In this document: piece after piece, positions 46,101-60,500 of the stretch
Numbering within the stretch: the stretch's first letter is position 1
Layout: every line of letters starts with the position of its first letter
Translations under genes and position numbers: made by a program
Assembly (NCBI GenBank): GCA_023055425.1
Contig: JALGPY010000008.1
Coordinates: 10,736,501-10,800,500 of the forward strand
Direction of reading: 5' to 3'
DNA: 64,000 bases
Source: Linanthus parryae
Taxonomy: Eukaryota > Streptophyta > Magnoliopsida > Ericales > Polemoniaceae
The notes under the pieces: model-generated
Database searches by the model: none
Seen by the model: only the letters and a program-made list of their open reading frames with translations
What the model was told of the DNA's origin: nothing

Positions 46101-48689
46101 TGTTTAATGATTGTTGTGATATTTATTATAGCATAAAAGTTATAACATAAGAAGTTGACACGGACATGGTCATTATTGATCTAGTCACTATTGACGCATG
46201 TGTAGTTACACAGTCAACATGGTACTAAATGACCTATTCATTTTCACGTGTACTTAATTATGATGTAGAAAAAATTGATTTAACATTTAGTATTTCTAAT
46301 GTATTTGTCAGAAATACAAGTAGTTCTATTAAGACATTAGAAGCAATTGTTTAATAATTGTTGTGATATTTACTATAGCATAAAAGTTATAACGTCAGAA
46401 GTTGACACGGACATGGTCATTATTGATCTAGTCACTATTGACGCATGTTTAGTTATACATTCAACATGGTATTAAATGACCTATTCATTTTGACGTGTAC
46501 TTAATTATGATGTAGAAATTTTGTAATGAGTCTTTTCGATATGTGTCATCTTTTTAGTTATACATTGAGGGAGCATTATTTAGAGCCGCAAATAAGAAGG
46601 TAATGATGGCAATGTCAAATCTATGAACAATCCACTGTTCGTAACGAGCATTGCTGAAGTTAATGACGCCTTTAGTGAGGAGAATCAAATAGAAGATGTC
46701 CAATCTTCTGAAATAACTGTAAAGATGAGGGTTCAATCTGTCAAAAGTATCAAGGCGCATATATTGGTAGTAGATATGACCCAATGCAAAAAGACTCGCT
46801 TTAATATCATAAAGAATTTTGCGTCAATATAAACCAAGTCACTAAATTATAGGGTAAATGTTACATCAGTTTTCTCCAACGAAATAAGTAATCATAAGAT
46901 GGGGGTTCAATTTGTCAAAAGTAATCAAGGTGCAAGTATTGGTAGTAGATATCACCCAATGCAATAAATGTCACTTTAATATCATAAAGAATTTTGCGTA
47001 AATATTAACCAAGTCACTAAATTATAGTGTAAATGTTATATCAGTTTTTTCCAATGAAACAAGTAATCATAAGATGAGGGTTCAATATGTCAAAAGTAAT
47101 CAAGGAACAAGTATAGGTAGTAGATAACACCCAATGCAATAAAGGTTGCTTTAATATTATGAAGGAATTTTGCGTCAATATTAATCAAGCCACTAAATTA
47201 TAGGGTAAATTTTTATCAGATTATTACAACGTATTTGATAAAAATACAATTGATTCTACTAGAGCAACTCCCATTTCTTAAATATAATATCCTAGAGTTA
47301 GATCTCACCTGATAGTTTTTTATTCAAAAAATAAATTTATTAATGATGTTAGCAATACCAATATATTTTTTTAAAGAGCTAAAGAAAGTGTAGAATTAAG
47401 ATCACTTGCTTCTAATTTCAGTTTGTAAATTCATGATGAATTACATGGAAAACACAGTTGAATGAATAAATAAATAAAATGACACATCTCAACAAAATCC
47501 GTTTCGTTTTTTTAGAGATATAATTAAATGTGCGACAATAATGAAGAAGTCATTTAGTATCATATTTACCTTCTAACTAATCATGCACGCCAATAGTGAC
47601 TAGATCAATAATGATCGTGTTAGTGTCAACTTCTTATGTTACACTTTTATGCTATAAAAAATAATTATTATTAAATGTTTGCTTCTACTGTCTTCGATAG
47701 AAAAAAGATTAATTGTTTTTATTTTTATAAGGAAACGTGAATTTATTATTTATTTTGACAATGTCATTGTGTTTTGTTAAAATAAGTAAAGAAACCGAGC
47801 AAATTATTTTAATTTTAGAAAATAAATAGATGTGAACAAAAATTTATTATTATATTAAATTATAGGGTAGTAGATATGACCCAATGCAATAAGATTCGCT
47901 TTAATATCATGCTGATTTTTGCATCAATATTAACCAAGCCATTATTTTATAGGGTAAATGTTAAATCAATTTTTTCTAATGTATTTGTCTGCAATACAAG
48001 TGGTTCTATTAAGACATTAGAAGCAATTGTTTAATAATTGTTATGATATTTATTATAGCATAAAAGCTATAACATAAGAAGTTGACACGGACATGGTCAT
48101 TATTGATCTAGTCACTATTGACGCGTGTTTAGTTATACAGTCAACATGGTACGAAATGACCTATTCATTTTGACGTGTACTTAATTATGATGTAGAAAAA
48201 ATTGATTTAACATTTAGTATTTCTAATGTATTTGTCAGAAATACAAGTGGTTCTATTAAGACATTAGAAGCGATTTTTAATAATTGTCGTTATATTTATT
48301 ATAGCATAAAAGTTATAACGTAAGAAGTTTACACGGACATGGTCATTATTAATCTAGTCACTATTGATGAATGTTTAGTTATACATTCAACATGGTACTA
48401 AATGACCTATTCATTTTGACGTGTACTTAATTATGATGTAGAAATTTGAAATGAGTCTTGTCGATATGTGTCATTTTTTATTTATACATCGAGGGAGCAT
48501 TATTTAGAGCCGCAAATCAGGAGGAAATGATGGGAATGTCAAATCTATGAACAATCCACTATTCGTAACGGGCATTGCAGAAGTTAATGACGCCTTTAGT
48601 GAGGAGAATCAAATAGAAGATGTCCAATCTTCCGAGATAACTGCAAAGATGAGGGTTCAATCTGTCAAAAGTATTCAAGGCGCATATAT

Positions 48690-49140
48690 TGGTAGTAGAT
48701 ATGACCTAATGCAAAAAGACTCGCTTTAATATCATAATGAATTTTGCGTCAATATTAACCAAGACACTAAATTATAGGGTAAATGTTACATCAGTTTTTT
48801 CCAACCAAATAAGTAATCATAAGATGAGGGTTCAATCTGTCAAAAGTAATCAAGGCGCAAGTATTGGTAGTAGAAATCACCCAATGCAATAAAGGTCGCT
48901 TTAATATCATAAAGAATTTTGCGTCAATATTAACAAGCCACTAAATTATAGGGTAAATGTTACATCAGTTTTTTCCAACCAAATAAGTAATCATAAGATG
49001 AGAGTTCAATCTGTCAAAAGTAATCAAGGCGCAAGTATTGGTAGTAGATATCACCCAATGCAATAAAGGTCGCTTTAAAATCATAAAGAACTTTGCGTCA
49101 ATATTAACTAAGCCACTAAATTATAGGGTAAATTTTTATC
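48690..49140. repeat. Example of the 175-bp sub-repeats of array 2 (three copies)
   Basis: 'GGTAGTAGATATGACC' and its variants 'GGTAGTAGAAATCACC' and 'GGTAGTAGATATCACC' recur at about 48692, 48866 and 49040. Each is followed by 'CTTTAATATCATAA', 'TTGCGTCAATATTAAC', 'AAATTATAGGGTAAAT' and 'AGATGAGGGTTCAATCTGTC' or a close variant. Two to four such copies follow every core in array 2, and the same sequence also forms the junction between neighbouring units. Confidence 0.88.
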
Positions 49141-50252
49141 AGTTTTTTACAACGTAATTGACAAAAATACAATTGGTTCTACTAGAGCAACTCCCATTTC
49201 TTAAATAAAATATTCTAGAGTTAGATCTAACCTGATAGTTATTTATTCAAAAAATAAATTTATTAATAATGTTAGCAAAACCATAATATTTTTTTACAGA
49301 GCTAAATAAAGTGTAGAATTAAGATCACTTGCTTTTAATTTCAGTTTGTAAAATCATGATGAGTTACATGGAAAACACAGTTAATTGAATAAATAAATAA
49401 AATGACACATCTCAACAAAATCCGTTCCTTTTTTTAGAGATATAATGAAATGTGCGACAATAATGAAGAAGTCATTTAGTATCATATTACCTTCTAACTA
49501 ATCATGTGTGACAATAGTCACTAGATCAATAATGATCGTGTCCGTGTCAACTTCTTATGTTACACTTTTTATGCTATAAACAATAATTATTATTAAACGG
49601 TTGCTTATTATGTCTTCGATAGAAAAAAGTAATTGTTTTTAACTTTTATAAGTAAACGTGAATTTATTATTTATTTTGGCAATGTCATTGTGTTTTGTTA
49701 AAATAAGTAAAGAAACCAAGCAAATTATTTTAATTTTAGAAAATAAATAGATGTGAACAAAAATTTATTATTATATTATTATATTAAATTATAGGGTAGT
49801 AGATATGACCCAATGCAATAAGATTCGCGTTCATATCATGATGATTTTTGCGTCAATATTAACCAAGCCATTATTTTATAGGGTAAATATTAAATCAATT
49901 TTTTCTAATGTATTTGTCAAAAATACAAGTGGTTCTATTAAGACATTAGAAGCAATTGTTTAATAATTTTTGTGATATTTATTATAGCATAAAAGTTATA
50001 ACGTAAGAAGTTGACACGGACATGGTCATTATTGATCTAGTCACTATTGACGCATGTTTAGTTATACAGTCAACATGGTACTAAATGACCTATTCGTTTT
50101 GACGTGTACTTAATTATGATGCGGAAAAAATTGATTTAACATTTAGTATTTCTAATGTATTTGTCAGAAATACAAGTGGTTCTATTAACAATATGGGTAT
50201 TCCTTTAATTAAATTACTATATTACAACCATATTACTGCTAATATAACCTTC

Positions 50253-51027
50253 GGTTTGGATCCTCTCCAGCCCCAAAATGGTCCAGCCCCTCCAGCCACC
50301 CCATCTCGTCCGTTCATTTTATTCTAGGGATCTTGACGTTGGCACATAAGAACAGAACAATAGTTCCGGCCCACATCAAATCCTTTCCTCTAACCTAAAA
50401 ATAATCTCGTATCTCTCAATTTATTCTTTGGATCCACCAAGGCATCGATTGATTCTCTGTTCTATGATATACTTGCTATCAGAGCTTTATGGGCAATCCA
50501 AATCACTAAGTTGCTTCCCCACAAAACTCCAGTACGATCAAGATCTACACGAGTGCTCAGTTCTCGATCTACACGAGTGCTCGGTTCTCGAAGCACTGAA
50601 ATAATTAAGTTTCATATTCGACATGAATCGACGACGAGAGACCGGTGACGGGAACTAAAGATGAGAGATCAGTGTTTGATGAATATTGCGAATGTAATTA
50701 AACACACGAGAAAGGCCGCATATGATATGCACCAAATTTTGAATTATTTCAAAATTTTAGTCAAGTTTGCTAATGTTAGCAATTAGTTACTGGTACATGA
50801 AGATTATGTAGCCGGAAAAAGAACATGGGAGCTTTCAGAGATGAAGAAACTCAGTGTTGCAGAAGATCTACGACTGAAGAGATGGGATTGAGAGCGGATT
50901 GGGTGTGGAGTGGAACATTTTGTCTAATCATGATGTGTCAAAATCTGGATCACTCTTATTAAATGAACGAACGAGATGGGGTGGCTAGAGGGGCTGGACC
51001 ACTTTGGGGCTGGAGAGGATCCAAACC
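50253..51027. mobile_element. TIR element of 775 bp inserted in array 2
   Basis: The left end GGTTTGGATCCTCTCCAGCC and the right end are inverted repeats of about 67 bp with only three or so mismatches, ending in ATGAACG on the inner side. The interior is 640 bp, AT-rich and has no long frame. The paralogous stretch at about 43620-43640 reads straight through the junction ('ATATAACCTTCAATTACC'), so it is an empty site. The junctions show at most one duplicated base (C), not the 2-, 3-, 8- or 9-bp duplication expected of the common superfamilies. A non-autonomous DNA transposon, superfamily undetermined. Confidence 0.85.
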
Positions 51028-54000
51028 CCAATTACCCATATTGCCGTTAAAAAAAGTTAACTCCGTTAGTAATTGAAGGTTATTGGGCCCAAAATGAAAA
51101 CTGTAGGGGGGGGGGGTTGTTTGGAGAAATTAGAATTGAGGTTAAGGGTCACAAGTGGTAAAGTGCAAAGGGATTTAGGGTCATTTGTCCTAAATAAAAT
51201 GACACATATCGACAAGATCCATTTCATTTCTTAAGATACAATTAAATGTTCGTCAATATTGAAGACGTGATTTAGTATCATATCGACGTTCTAACTAAGC
51301 ATGCTTGCCAATAGTGACTAGATCAATAAGGATCGTGTCTGTGTCAACTTCTTATGTTATTATTTTATGTTATAAACAATATCATAATAATTATTATATT
51401 TAAATGAATAAATAAATAAAATGACACATCTCAACAAAATCCGCTTCGTTTTTTTAGAGATATAATTAAATGTGCGGCAATAATGAAGAAGTCATTTAGT
51501 ATCATATTTACCTTCTAACTAATCATGCACGCCAATAGTGACTAGATCAATAATGATCGTGTCCGTGTCAACTTCTTATGTTACACTTTTTCTGCTATAA
51601 AAAATAATAATTAATAAACGGTTGCTTCTACTGTCTTCGATAGAAAAAAGATTAATTGTTTTTATTTTTATAAGGAAACATGAATTTATTATTTATTTTG
51701 ACAATGTCATTGTGTTTTGTTAAAATAAGTAAAGAAACCAAACAAATTATTTTAATTTTAGAAAATAGATAGATGTGAACAAAAATTTATTATTATATTA
51801 TTATATGAAATTATAGGGTAGTAGATATGACCCAATGCAATAAGATTCGCTTTAATATCATGATGATTTTTGCGTCAATATTAACCAAGCTATTATTTTA
51901 TAGGGTAAATGTTAAATCAATTTTTTCTAATGTATTTGTCAGAAATACAAGTGGTTCTATTAAGACATTAGAAGCAATTGTTTAATATTTGTTGTGATAT
52001 TTATTATAGCATAAAAGTTATAACGTAAGAAGTTGACACGGACATGGTCATTATTGATCTAGTCACTATTGACGCATGTTTAGTTATAAAGTCAACATAG
52101 TACTAAACGACCTATTCATTTTGACGTGTACTTAATTATGATGTAGAAATTTGAAATGAGTCTTGTCGATATGTGTCATCTTTTTATTTATACATTGAGG
52201 GCGCAATATTTAGAGCCGCAAATCAGGAGGTAATGATGGCAATGTCAAAAATATGAACAATCCACTGTTCGTAATGGGCATTGCAGAAGTTACTGACGTA
52301 TTTAGGGAGAAGAATCAAATAGAAGATGTCCAATCTTCCGAGATAACTGCAAAGATGAGGGTTCAATCTGTCAAAAGTAATCGAGGTGCATATATTGGTA
52401 GTAGATATGACCCAATGCAAAAAGACTCGCTTTAATATCATAAAGAATTTTGCGTCAATATTAACCAAGTCACTAAATTATAGGGTAAATGTTACATCAG
52501 TTTTTTCCAACGAAATAAGTAATCATAAGATGAGGGTTCAATCTGTCAAAAGTAATCAAGGCGCAAGTATTGGTAGTAGATATCAACCAATGCAATAAGG
52601 GTCGCTTTAAAATCATAAAGAAATTTGCGTCCATATTAACCAAGCCACTAAATTACTGGGTAAATTTTTATCAGTTTTTTACAACATATTTTACTAGAGC
52701 AACTCCCATTTCTTAAATAAAATATCCTAGAGTTAGATCTAACCTGATAGTTATTTATTCAAAAAATAAATTTATTAATGTTAGCAAAACCATTATATTG
52801 TTTAAAAGAGCTGAAGAAAGTGTAGAATTAAGATCACTTGCTTCTAGTTTCAGTTTGTAAAATCATGATGAATTACATGGAAAACACAGTTAAATGAATA
52901 AATAAATAAAATGACACATCTCAACAAAATCCGTTCGTTTTTTTAGAGATATAATTAAATGTGCGACAATAATGAAGAAGTCATTTAGTATCATATTTAC
53001 CTTCTAACTAATCATGCACGGCAATAGTGACTAGATCAATAATGATCGTGTCCGTGTCAACTTCTTATGTTACACTTTTTATGCTATAAAAAATAATAAT
53101 TATTCAACGGTTGCTTCTAATGTCTTCGATACAAAAAAGATTAATTGTTTTTAATTTTTATTAGTAAACCTGAATTTATTATTTATTTTGGCAATGTCAT
53201 TGTGTTTTGTTAAAATAAGTAAAGAAACCAAACAAATTATTTTAATTTTAGAAAATAGATTGATGTGAACAAAAATTTATTATTATATTATTATATTAAA
53301 TTATAAGGTAGTAGATATGACCCAATCCAAAAGATTCACTTTAATATCATGATGATTTTTGCGTCAATATGAACCAAGCCATTATTTTATAGGGTAAATG
53401 TTAAATCAAATTTTTCTAATGTATTTGTCAGAAATACAAGTGGTTATATTAAGACATTAGAAGCAATTGTTTAATAATTTTTGTGATATTTATTATTGCA
53501 TAAAAGTTATAACGTAAGAAGTTGAGACGGAGATGGTCATTATTGATCTAGTCACTATTGACGCATGTTTAGTTATACAGTCAACATAGTACTAAATGAC
53601 CTATTCATTCAGACGTGTACTTAATTATGATGTAGAAATTTGGAATGAGTGTTGTCGATATGTGTCATCTTTTTATTTATACATTGAGGGAGCATTATTT
53701 AGAGCCGCAAATCAGGAGGTAATGATGGCAATGTCAAATCTATGAACAATCCACTGTTCGTAACGGGCTTTGCAGAAGTTAATGATGCCTTTAGTGAGAA
53801 GAATCAAATAGAAGATGTCCAATCTTCCGAGATAACTGCAAAGATGAGGGTTCAATCTGTCAAAAGTAATCAAGGCGCATATATTGGTAGTAGATATGAC
53901 CCAATGCAAAAAGACTCGCTTTAATATCATAAAGAATTTTGCGTCAATATTAACCAAGTCACTAAATTATAGGGTAAATGTTACATTAGTTTTTTCCAAC

Positions 54001-57000
54001 AAAATAAGTAATCATAAGATGAGGGTTCAATCAGTCAAAAGTAATCAAGACGCAAATATTGGTAGTAGATATCACCCAATGCAATAAAGTTTTTTACAAC
54101 GTATTTGACAAAAATTCAATTGATTCTACTAGAGAAACTCCCATTTCTTAAATAAAATATGCTAGAGTTAAATCTTACCTGATAGTTTTTTATTCAAAAA
54201 ATAAATAAATTAATAATGTTAGCAAAACCCATTATATTTTTTTAAATAACTAAAGAAAGTGTAGAATTAAGATCACTTGCTCCTAATATCAGTTTGTAAA
54301 TTCATGATGAATTACATGGAAAACACAGTTAAATGAATAAATAAATAAAATGACACATCTCAACAAAATCCGTTTCGTTCTTTTAGGTATATAATTAAAT
54401 GTGCGACAATAATGAAGAAGTCATTTAGTATAATATTTACCTTCTAACTAATCATGCACGCCAATAGTGACTAGATCAATAATGATCGTGTCCGTGTCTA
54501 CTTCTTATGTTACACTTTTTATGCTATAAACAATAATAATTATTAAACGGTTGCTTCTAATGTCTTCGATAGAAAAAAGATTAATTATTTTTTATTTTTA
54601 TAATGAAACGTGAATTTATTATTTATTCTGGCAATGTCTTTGTGCTTTGTTAAATTAAGTTAAGAAACGAAGAAAAATAATTTTTAATTTTGGAAAATAG
54701 ATATACGTGAATAAAATTTTATTATTATATTTTTATATTAAATTATAGGGTAGTAGATATGACCCAATGCAATAAGATTAGCTTTAATAACATGATGAAT
54801 TTTGCGTAAATATTAACCACGCCATTATTTTATAGGGTAAATTTTAAATCAATTTTTTCTAATGTATTTGTCAAAAATACAAGTGGTTATATTAAGACAT
54901 TAGAAGCAATTGTTTATTAATTGTTGTGATATTTATTATAGCATAAAAGTTATAACGTAAGAAGTTGAGACGGACATGGTCATTATTGATCTAGTCACTA
55001 TTGACGCATGTTTAGTTGTACAGTCAACATAGTACCAAATCGCCTATTCATTTTGACGTGTACTTAATTATAATGTAGAAATTTGAAATGAGTCTTGTTG
55101 ATATGTGTCATCTTTTTATTTATACATTGAGGGAGCATTATTTAGAGCCGCAAATGAGGAGGTAATGATGTCAATGTCAAAGGTATGAACAATCCACTTT
55201 TCGTAACGGGCATTGCAGAAGTTAATGACGCCTTTAGTGAGGAGAATCCAATGGAAGATGTCCAATCTTCCGATATAACTGCGAAGATGCGGGTTCAATC
55301 TGTCAAAAGTAATCAAGGCGCAATTATAGGTAGTAGATATGACCCAATTCAATAAGACTCGCTTAAATATCATAAATAATTTTGCGTCAATATTAACCAA
55401 GTCACTAAATTATAGGGTAAATGTTAAATCAGTATTTTCCAACACAATAAGTAATCGTAAGATGATGGTTCAATATGTCAAAAGTAATCAAGGCTCAAAT
55501 ATTGGTAGTAGATTTTACCCAATGCAATAAAGCTCGCTTTAATATCATAAAGAACTTTGTGTCAATATTAACCAAGCCACTAAATTATAGGGTAAATGTT
55601 AAAACTGTTTTTTCCAACGTATTTGACAAAAATACAATTGATTCTACTAGAGCAACTCCCACTTAATGTTCTTATCTTAAATGAAATACACTAGAGCTAG
55701 ATCTAACCTTATAGTTTTTATTCAAAAAATAAAGTTATTGATAATGTTAGCAAAACCATTATATTTTCTTAAAGAGCTATAGAAAGTGTAGAATTAAGAA
55801 AACTTGCTTCTAACTTTAGTCGATATATTCATGATAAATTACATGGAAAACATAGTTAAATGAATAAATAAGTAAAATGAAACATCTTAAAAAATCCGAT
55901 TCGTTATTTTGGAGATACAATTAAATGTGCGTCAATAATGAAGAAGCCATTTAGTATCATATTTACCGTTTTTTTAGGGAAGTATTATATTTACCTTCTA
56001 ACTAAGCATGCACGCCGATAGTGACTAGATCAATAATGATCGTGTCCGTGTCAACTTCTTATGTTACACTTTTTATGCTATAAACAGTATCATTATTAAA
56101 CGGTTGCTTCTAATGTCTTCGAAAGAAAAAAGATTAATTGTTTTTTTTATATAAGGAAACGTGAATTTATTATTTATTTTGGCAATGTCATTGTGTTTTG
56201 CTAAAATAAGTAAAGAAACCATGTAAAATAATTTTTAATTTTGGAATCCAAAATAGATACACGTGAACAAAAATTTATAATTATATTGTTATATTAAATT
56301 ATTGGGTAGTAGATATGACCCAATGCAATAAGATTCGCTTTAATAACATGATGAATTTTGCGTCAATATTAACCAAGCCATTATTTTATAGGGTAAATGT
56401 TAAATTATTTTTTTCTAATGTATTTGTCAAAAATACAAGTGGTTATATTAAGACATTAGAAGCAATTGTTTAATAATTTTTGTGATATTTATTATTGCAT
56501 AAAAGTTATAACGTAAGAAGTTGAGACGGAGATGGTCATTATTGATCTAGTCACAATTGACGCATGTTTAGTTATACAGTCAACATAGTACTAAATCACC
56601 TATTCATTTCTACATGTACTTAATTATAATGTAGAAATTTGGAATGAGTGTTGTCGATATGTGTCATCTTTTTATTTATACATTGAGGGAGCATTATTTA
56701 GAGCCGCAAATCAGGAGGTAATGATGGCAATGTCAAAGCAATGAACAATCTACTGTTCGTAACGGGCATTGCAGAAGTTAATGACGCCTTTAGTGAGGAG
56801 AATCCAATGGAAGATGTCCAATCTTCCGAGATAACTGCAAAGATGAGGGTTCAATCTGTCAAAAGTAACCGAGGCGCAATTATTGGTAGTAGATATGACC
56901 CAATGCAATAAGACTCGCTTTAATATCATAAATAATTTTGCGTCAATATTAACCAAGTCACTAAATTATAGGCTAAATGTTAAATCAGTTTTTTCCAATG

Positions 57001-57507
57001 CAATAAGTAATTATAAGATGAGGGTTCAATCTGTCAAAAGTAATCAAGGCGCAATTATTGGTATTGGATATGACCCAATCTAATAAGACTCGCTTTAATA
57101 TCTTAAAGAATTTTGCGTCAATATTAACAAAGCCACTAAATTATGGGGTAAATGTTAAATCAGTTTTTTCCAACGTATTTGACAAAAAATACAATTGATT
57201 CTACTAGAGCAACTCTCACTTAATGTTCTTATCTTAAATGAAATACCCTAGAGCTAGATCTAACATTATATTTTTTATTCAAAAAATAAATAAATTAATA
57301 ATGTTAGTAAAACCATATTAAAGAGCTAAAGAAAGTGTAGAATTAAAATCACTTGCTTCTAACTTTTGTCTGTAATTCATGATGAATAACATGGAAAATA
57401 AAGTTAAATGAATAAATACATAAAATAACACATCTCAACAAAATCATTTTTAATTTTTTTTTTTTTTTTTTTTTTTTGAGGAATGGTAAATTAAAAAACA
57501 AAGAATT

Positions 57508-60500
57508 TTAGGGAACAGGAGTCCCATTATCTGCATCTAATAAATGCTTCAGCCACACTGGATCCGACTCCCAAAGTGATAACGTTCCGGTGTTCGGTGC
57601 ATGTTTTGCCACGTGGTCTGCCGCGTGGTTGATTACGCGTGGGACAGCTCGCGGTTTGACCTCCATTTCCCAAAGCAGAGTCTCCATTCTTTCGAGAACC
57701 TCCCCAGCATTCGAGAAGTCTTCATCTCTTTCTCTTCTACTGGCTTTCTCAATACTCTTAGTAACTCCGGTGGAATCTCCCTCTAGAATGACTCGCCGGA
57801 AGCCTTTTGCATAGGCTTGGGTGAGACCAATCTGCGCCGCCTTCATCTCCGCCTCCTTCGGTGATTCACATCTTTGAAGGTCTTGTGCTCCAGCAAGGAT
57901 GAATCGTCCGTTTGCATCTCTAATCACGAAGCCTGCCGTGGCTTGGCCGCTGTCTTGACGCCATGAGCCATCGTAATTGATCTTCAGCCACCCTTCAGCC
58001 GGTTTTTCCCATTTGTCCTCCCTGTCTGATCTTGTCTCAGGTAACTCTTTCTTCCCCAAAACATTTATTTCCTCTAATTCTTCAAATCTGGCTATAACCT
58101 CTTCTGGGATCTTCTTGAGGTCTGTTCTTTCTCCTTGAAAAATTCTCTTGTTTCTGCAGATCCAGATCGACCAGATTGTGAGGCAGAAGAGTACCTGATG
58201 TTTGATTGGGTATTTTTCGAACTGCTCTTTGACCCATTCTTGTAATTTGCCGTGATTCTCTCGGTTGATGAAATCTCCACCGAATAAGCTGTCCCAAACC
58301 GGTTTAATTGCTTTACAGGTCTGGAAAATATGATTGCTTGTCTCCTCCTGTTTGTTACACAGATGGCATGGCCTTCTAACATTAATTCCCCTTTTTTGCA
58401 GATTTCTGGCTGTGGCTAAGCTGTCAAAACTTGCTCTCCAAACGAGATGTTTGATCTTCGAGGGGATACGGAGCTTCCAGATGTTTGCAATTGGGTTTTT
58501 TGTCTTCGTCGAAGCTGCTGTTAATGGTATGTTCTCCTTCTCTCTTGCAATTCTGTAACCAGATTTGACTCTGTAGATACCATCAATTTCATAATGCCAC
58601 ACTAGTCGATCTCTTTTTTTCCTGTCTGGTACCTTCATCTCTAGAATATCTACCGCATCCCACGGTTTAATCACTTGATTTACTTTGGTCACATTCCATC
58701 CACCTCCATCTCTGTCAAAGAGCTCACTAACAGCCATCTGTTCCGTTTCAGGGGTCTTCGTAATAAGGGAGAAAGAAGCTGCCTTTGGGATCCACTTGTC
58801 GTGAATTTTGACCTTGGTACCATCTCCAATCTTCCATCTTAGTCCGTAGTTCAGAAGCTTCCTCCCCTCCAATATGCTTCGCCATGCATACGAAGGATTG
58901 TGTCCCAGCTCAGCCTCAGTAAACGGTTTGTTGGTGAAGTACTTTGCCCGGAGAATCCTGCTGAGAAGTGAGTCTGGTTTTTGGATAATTCTCCAACTTT
59001 GCTTCGCAAGCATAGCTCTGTTGAAGGTCTTGAAATCCCTGAAAGCTAAGCCCCCTTCCTTCTTGTGTTTCATCAATTGGTTCCATTCTATCCACGCAAT
59101 GCCTCTATTTTGATCTGTTTTACTCCACCAAAATTGCCTAATAATTTTCTCCATTCTATCGCAGATGCCATCTGGCAATTTGAAGCACGACATGGCGTAC
59201 GTTGGGATGGCTTCGGCTATAGTACGTATCAAGATCTCTTTGCCTCCGGGGGTGAGAGTACGTTCCTTCCACCCTTTCAAAATAGAGCTAAGTTTTTCTA
59301 GCAGTTTGTTGAACGAAACCGACTTATTTCTGCCCATTGTCGTAGGTAAGCCCAAGTAGCTGTCGTATTTGGAAACTTCTATCATACCGCACATGTCCAG
59401 GATCTCCTTCTTCGTTGACGCCGTAGAGTTCGAAGAGAAGACAATAGCTGATTTTTCCGTGTTAATTTGTTGTCCAGAGCCTAGGCAGTATGTTTGTATG
59501 ATCTGTAATAGCTTAGCTAGGTCTTCTGTATTTGCCTGCACAAAAAACAAGCTATCGTCAGCAAAAAAGAGGTGGGACACCTCCGGTCCCCCTCTAGATG
59601 CTGTAACTGCTGACAGTTCCCCTCTACTAACTGCAGCAGTTACACTTCTCGACAAAACTTCGCTACAAATTAGGAAGAGGTATGGGGAAAGGGGACACCC
59701 CTGCCGCAAACCCCTCTCCGGGGTGACAAAACCCGTGATTGCTCCGTTTCGAATGAATCTGAACTTCACCGACGTCATACAGTTCATGACTTGATTGATG
59801 AACTTAGGGCCGAACCCTAATCTGGTTAGAGTGTCTCTAATAAAACACCACTCAACCCGATCATAGGCTTTACTCATATCAACCTTTAGTGCCAAAAATC
59901 CTATCTTCCCCTTCTTGCGCGTTTTGAGGGAATGTATCATCTCAAAAGCCGTTAGGATATTGTCAGAGATCAAGCGTCCCGGGACAAAGGCGCTTTGGTT
60001 CTCACTGATAATGTTTGGGAGGATTTTCTTTAATCTATTTGCTATAGCTTTTGCAACTATTTTGTAAATAATAGTACATAGACTAATAGGACGGAAGTCA
60101 CCTGGGGACCGTGGCTGTTTGACTTTAGGGATAAGGGCGAGAAGCGTCTCATTGTAGTCTTCTAGACTTCTGCCTAGGTTTAGCACCCCTAGACATGTTG
60201 TTGTAACCTCTTCCCCCACAATTTTCCAGAATTTCTGAAAAAATCCCGCATTGAAGCCGTCAATACCCGGGGCTTTATCCGGGGCCATCATGAAAAGAGC
60301 AGTCTTCACCTCTTCCGCTGTATAAACCTCTTCCATCCATTTGCTTTCTTCGAAGGTGATGCCAGCTTCCACATCTTCTAAAGCTGATGCCATCTCCTCC
60401 GTCGAGGGTTTAATTGATTTGAAGATACCCGAGAAATGATTCTCGAGCACCTCCGTCACCCCCTTTTCGTCCGTAACCCAGTGGCCATTTGTGTCCATCA

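Larger units (their letters stand above)
43151..57450. repeat. Array 2: seven units with opposed arms and 175-bp sub-repeats
   Basis: Seven ORF-like cores start near 44791, 46567, 48490, 52197, 53685, 55128 and 56686 (typical translation MNNPLFVTGIAEVNDAFSEENQIEDVQ). Each is preceded by a forward arm ('GAAGTTGACACGGACATGGT', 'TTAATTATGATGTAGAAAT') and followed by 175-bp sub-repeats, the inner-flank module, and the inverted arm ('GACACATCTCAACAAAATCC', 'GCCAATAGTGACTAGATCAA', 'AACTTCTTATGTTACAC'). Unit spacing is 1.45-1.92 kb, with a 3.7-kb gap between units 3 and 4 that holds a core-less unit and a 775-bp insertion. The core is homologous to that of array 1 (PLFVT-IAEVN...ENQ-ED-QSSE). Units are more divergent from one another than in array 1. 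The short core frames show frameshifts and are not called genes. Confidence 0.9.
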
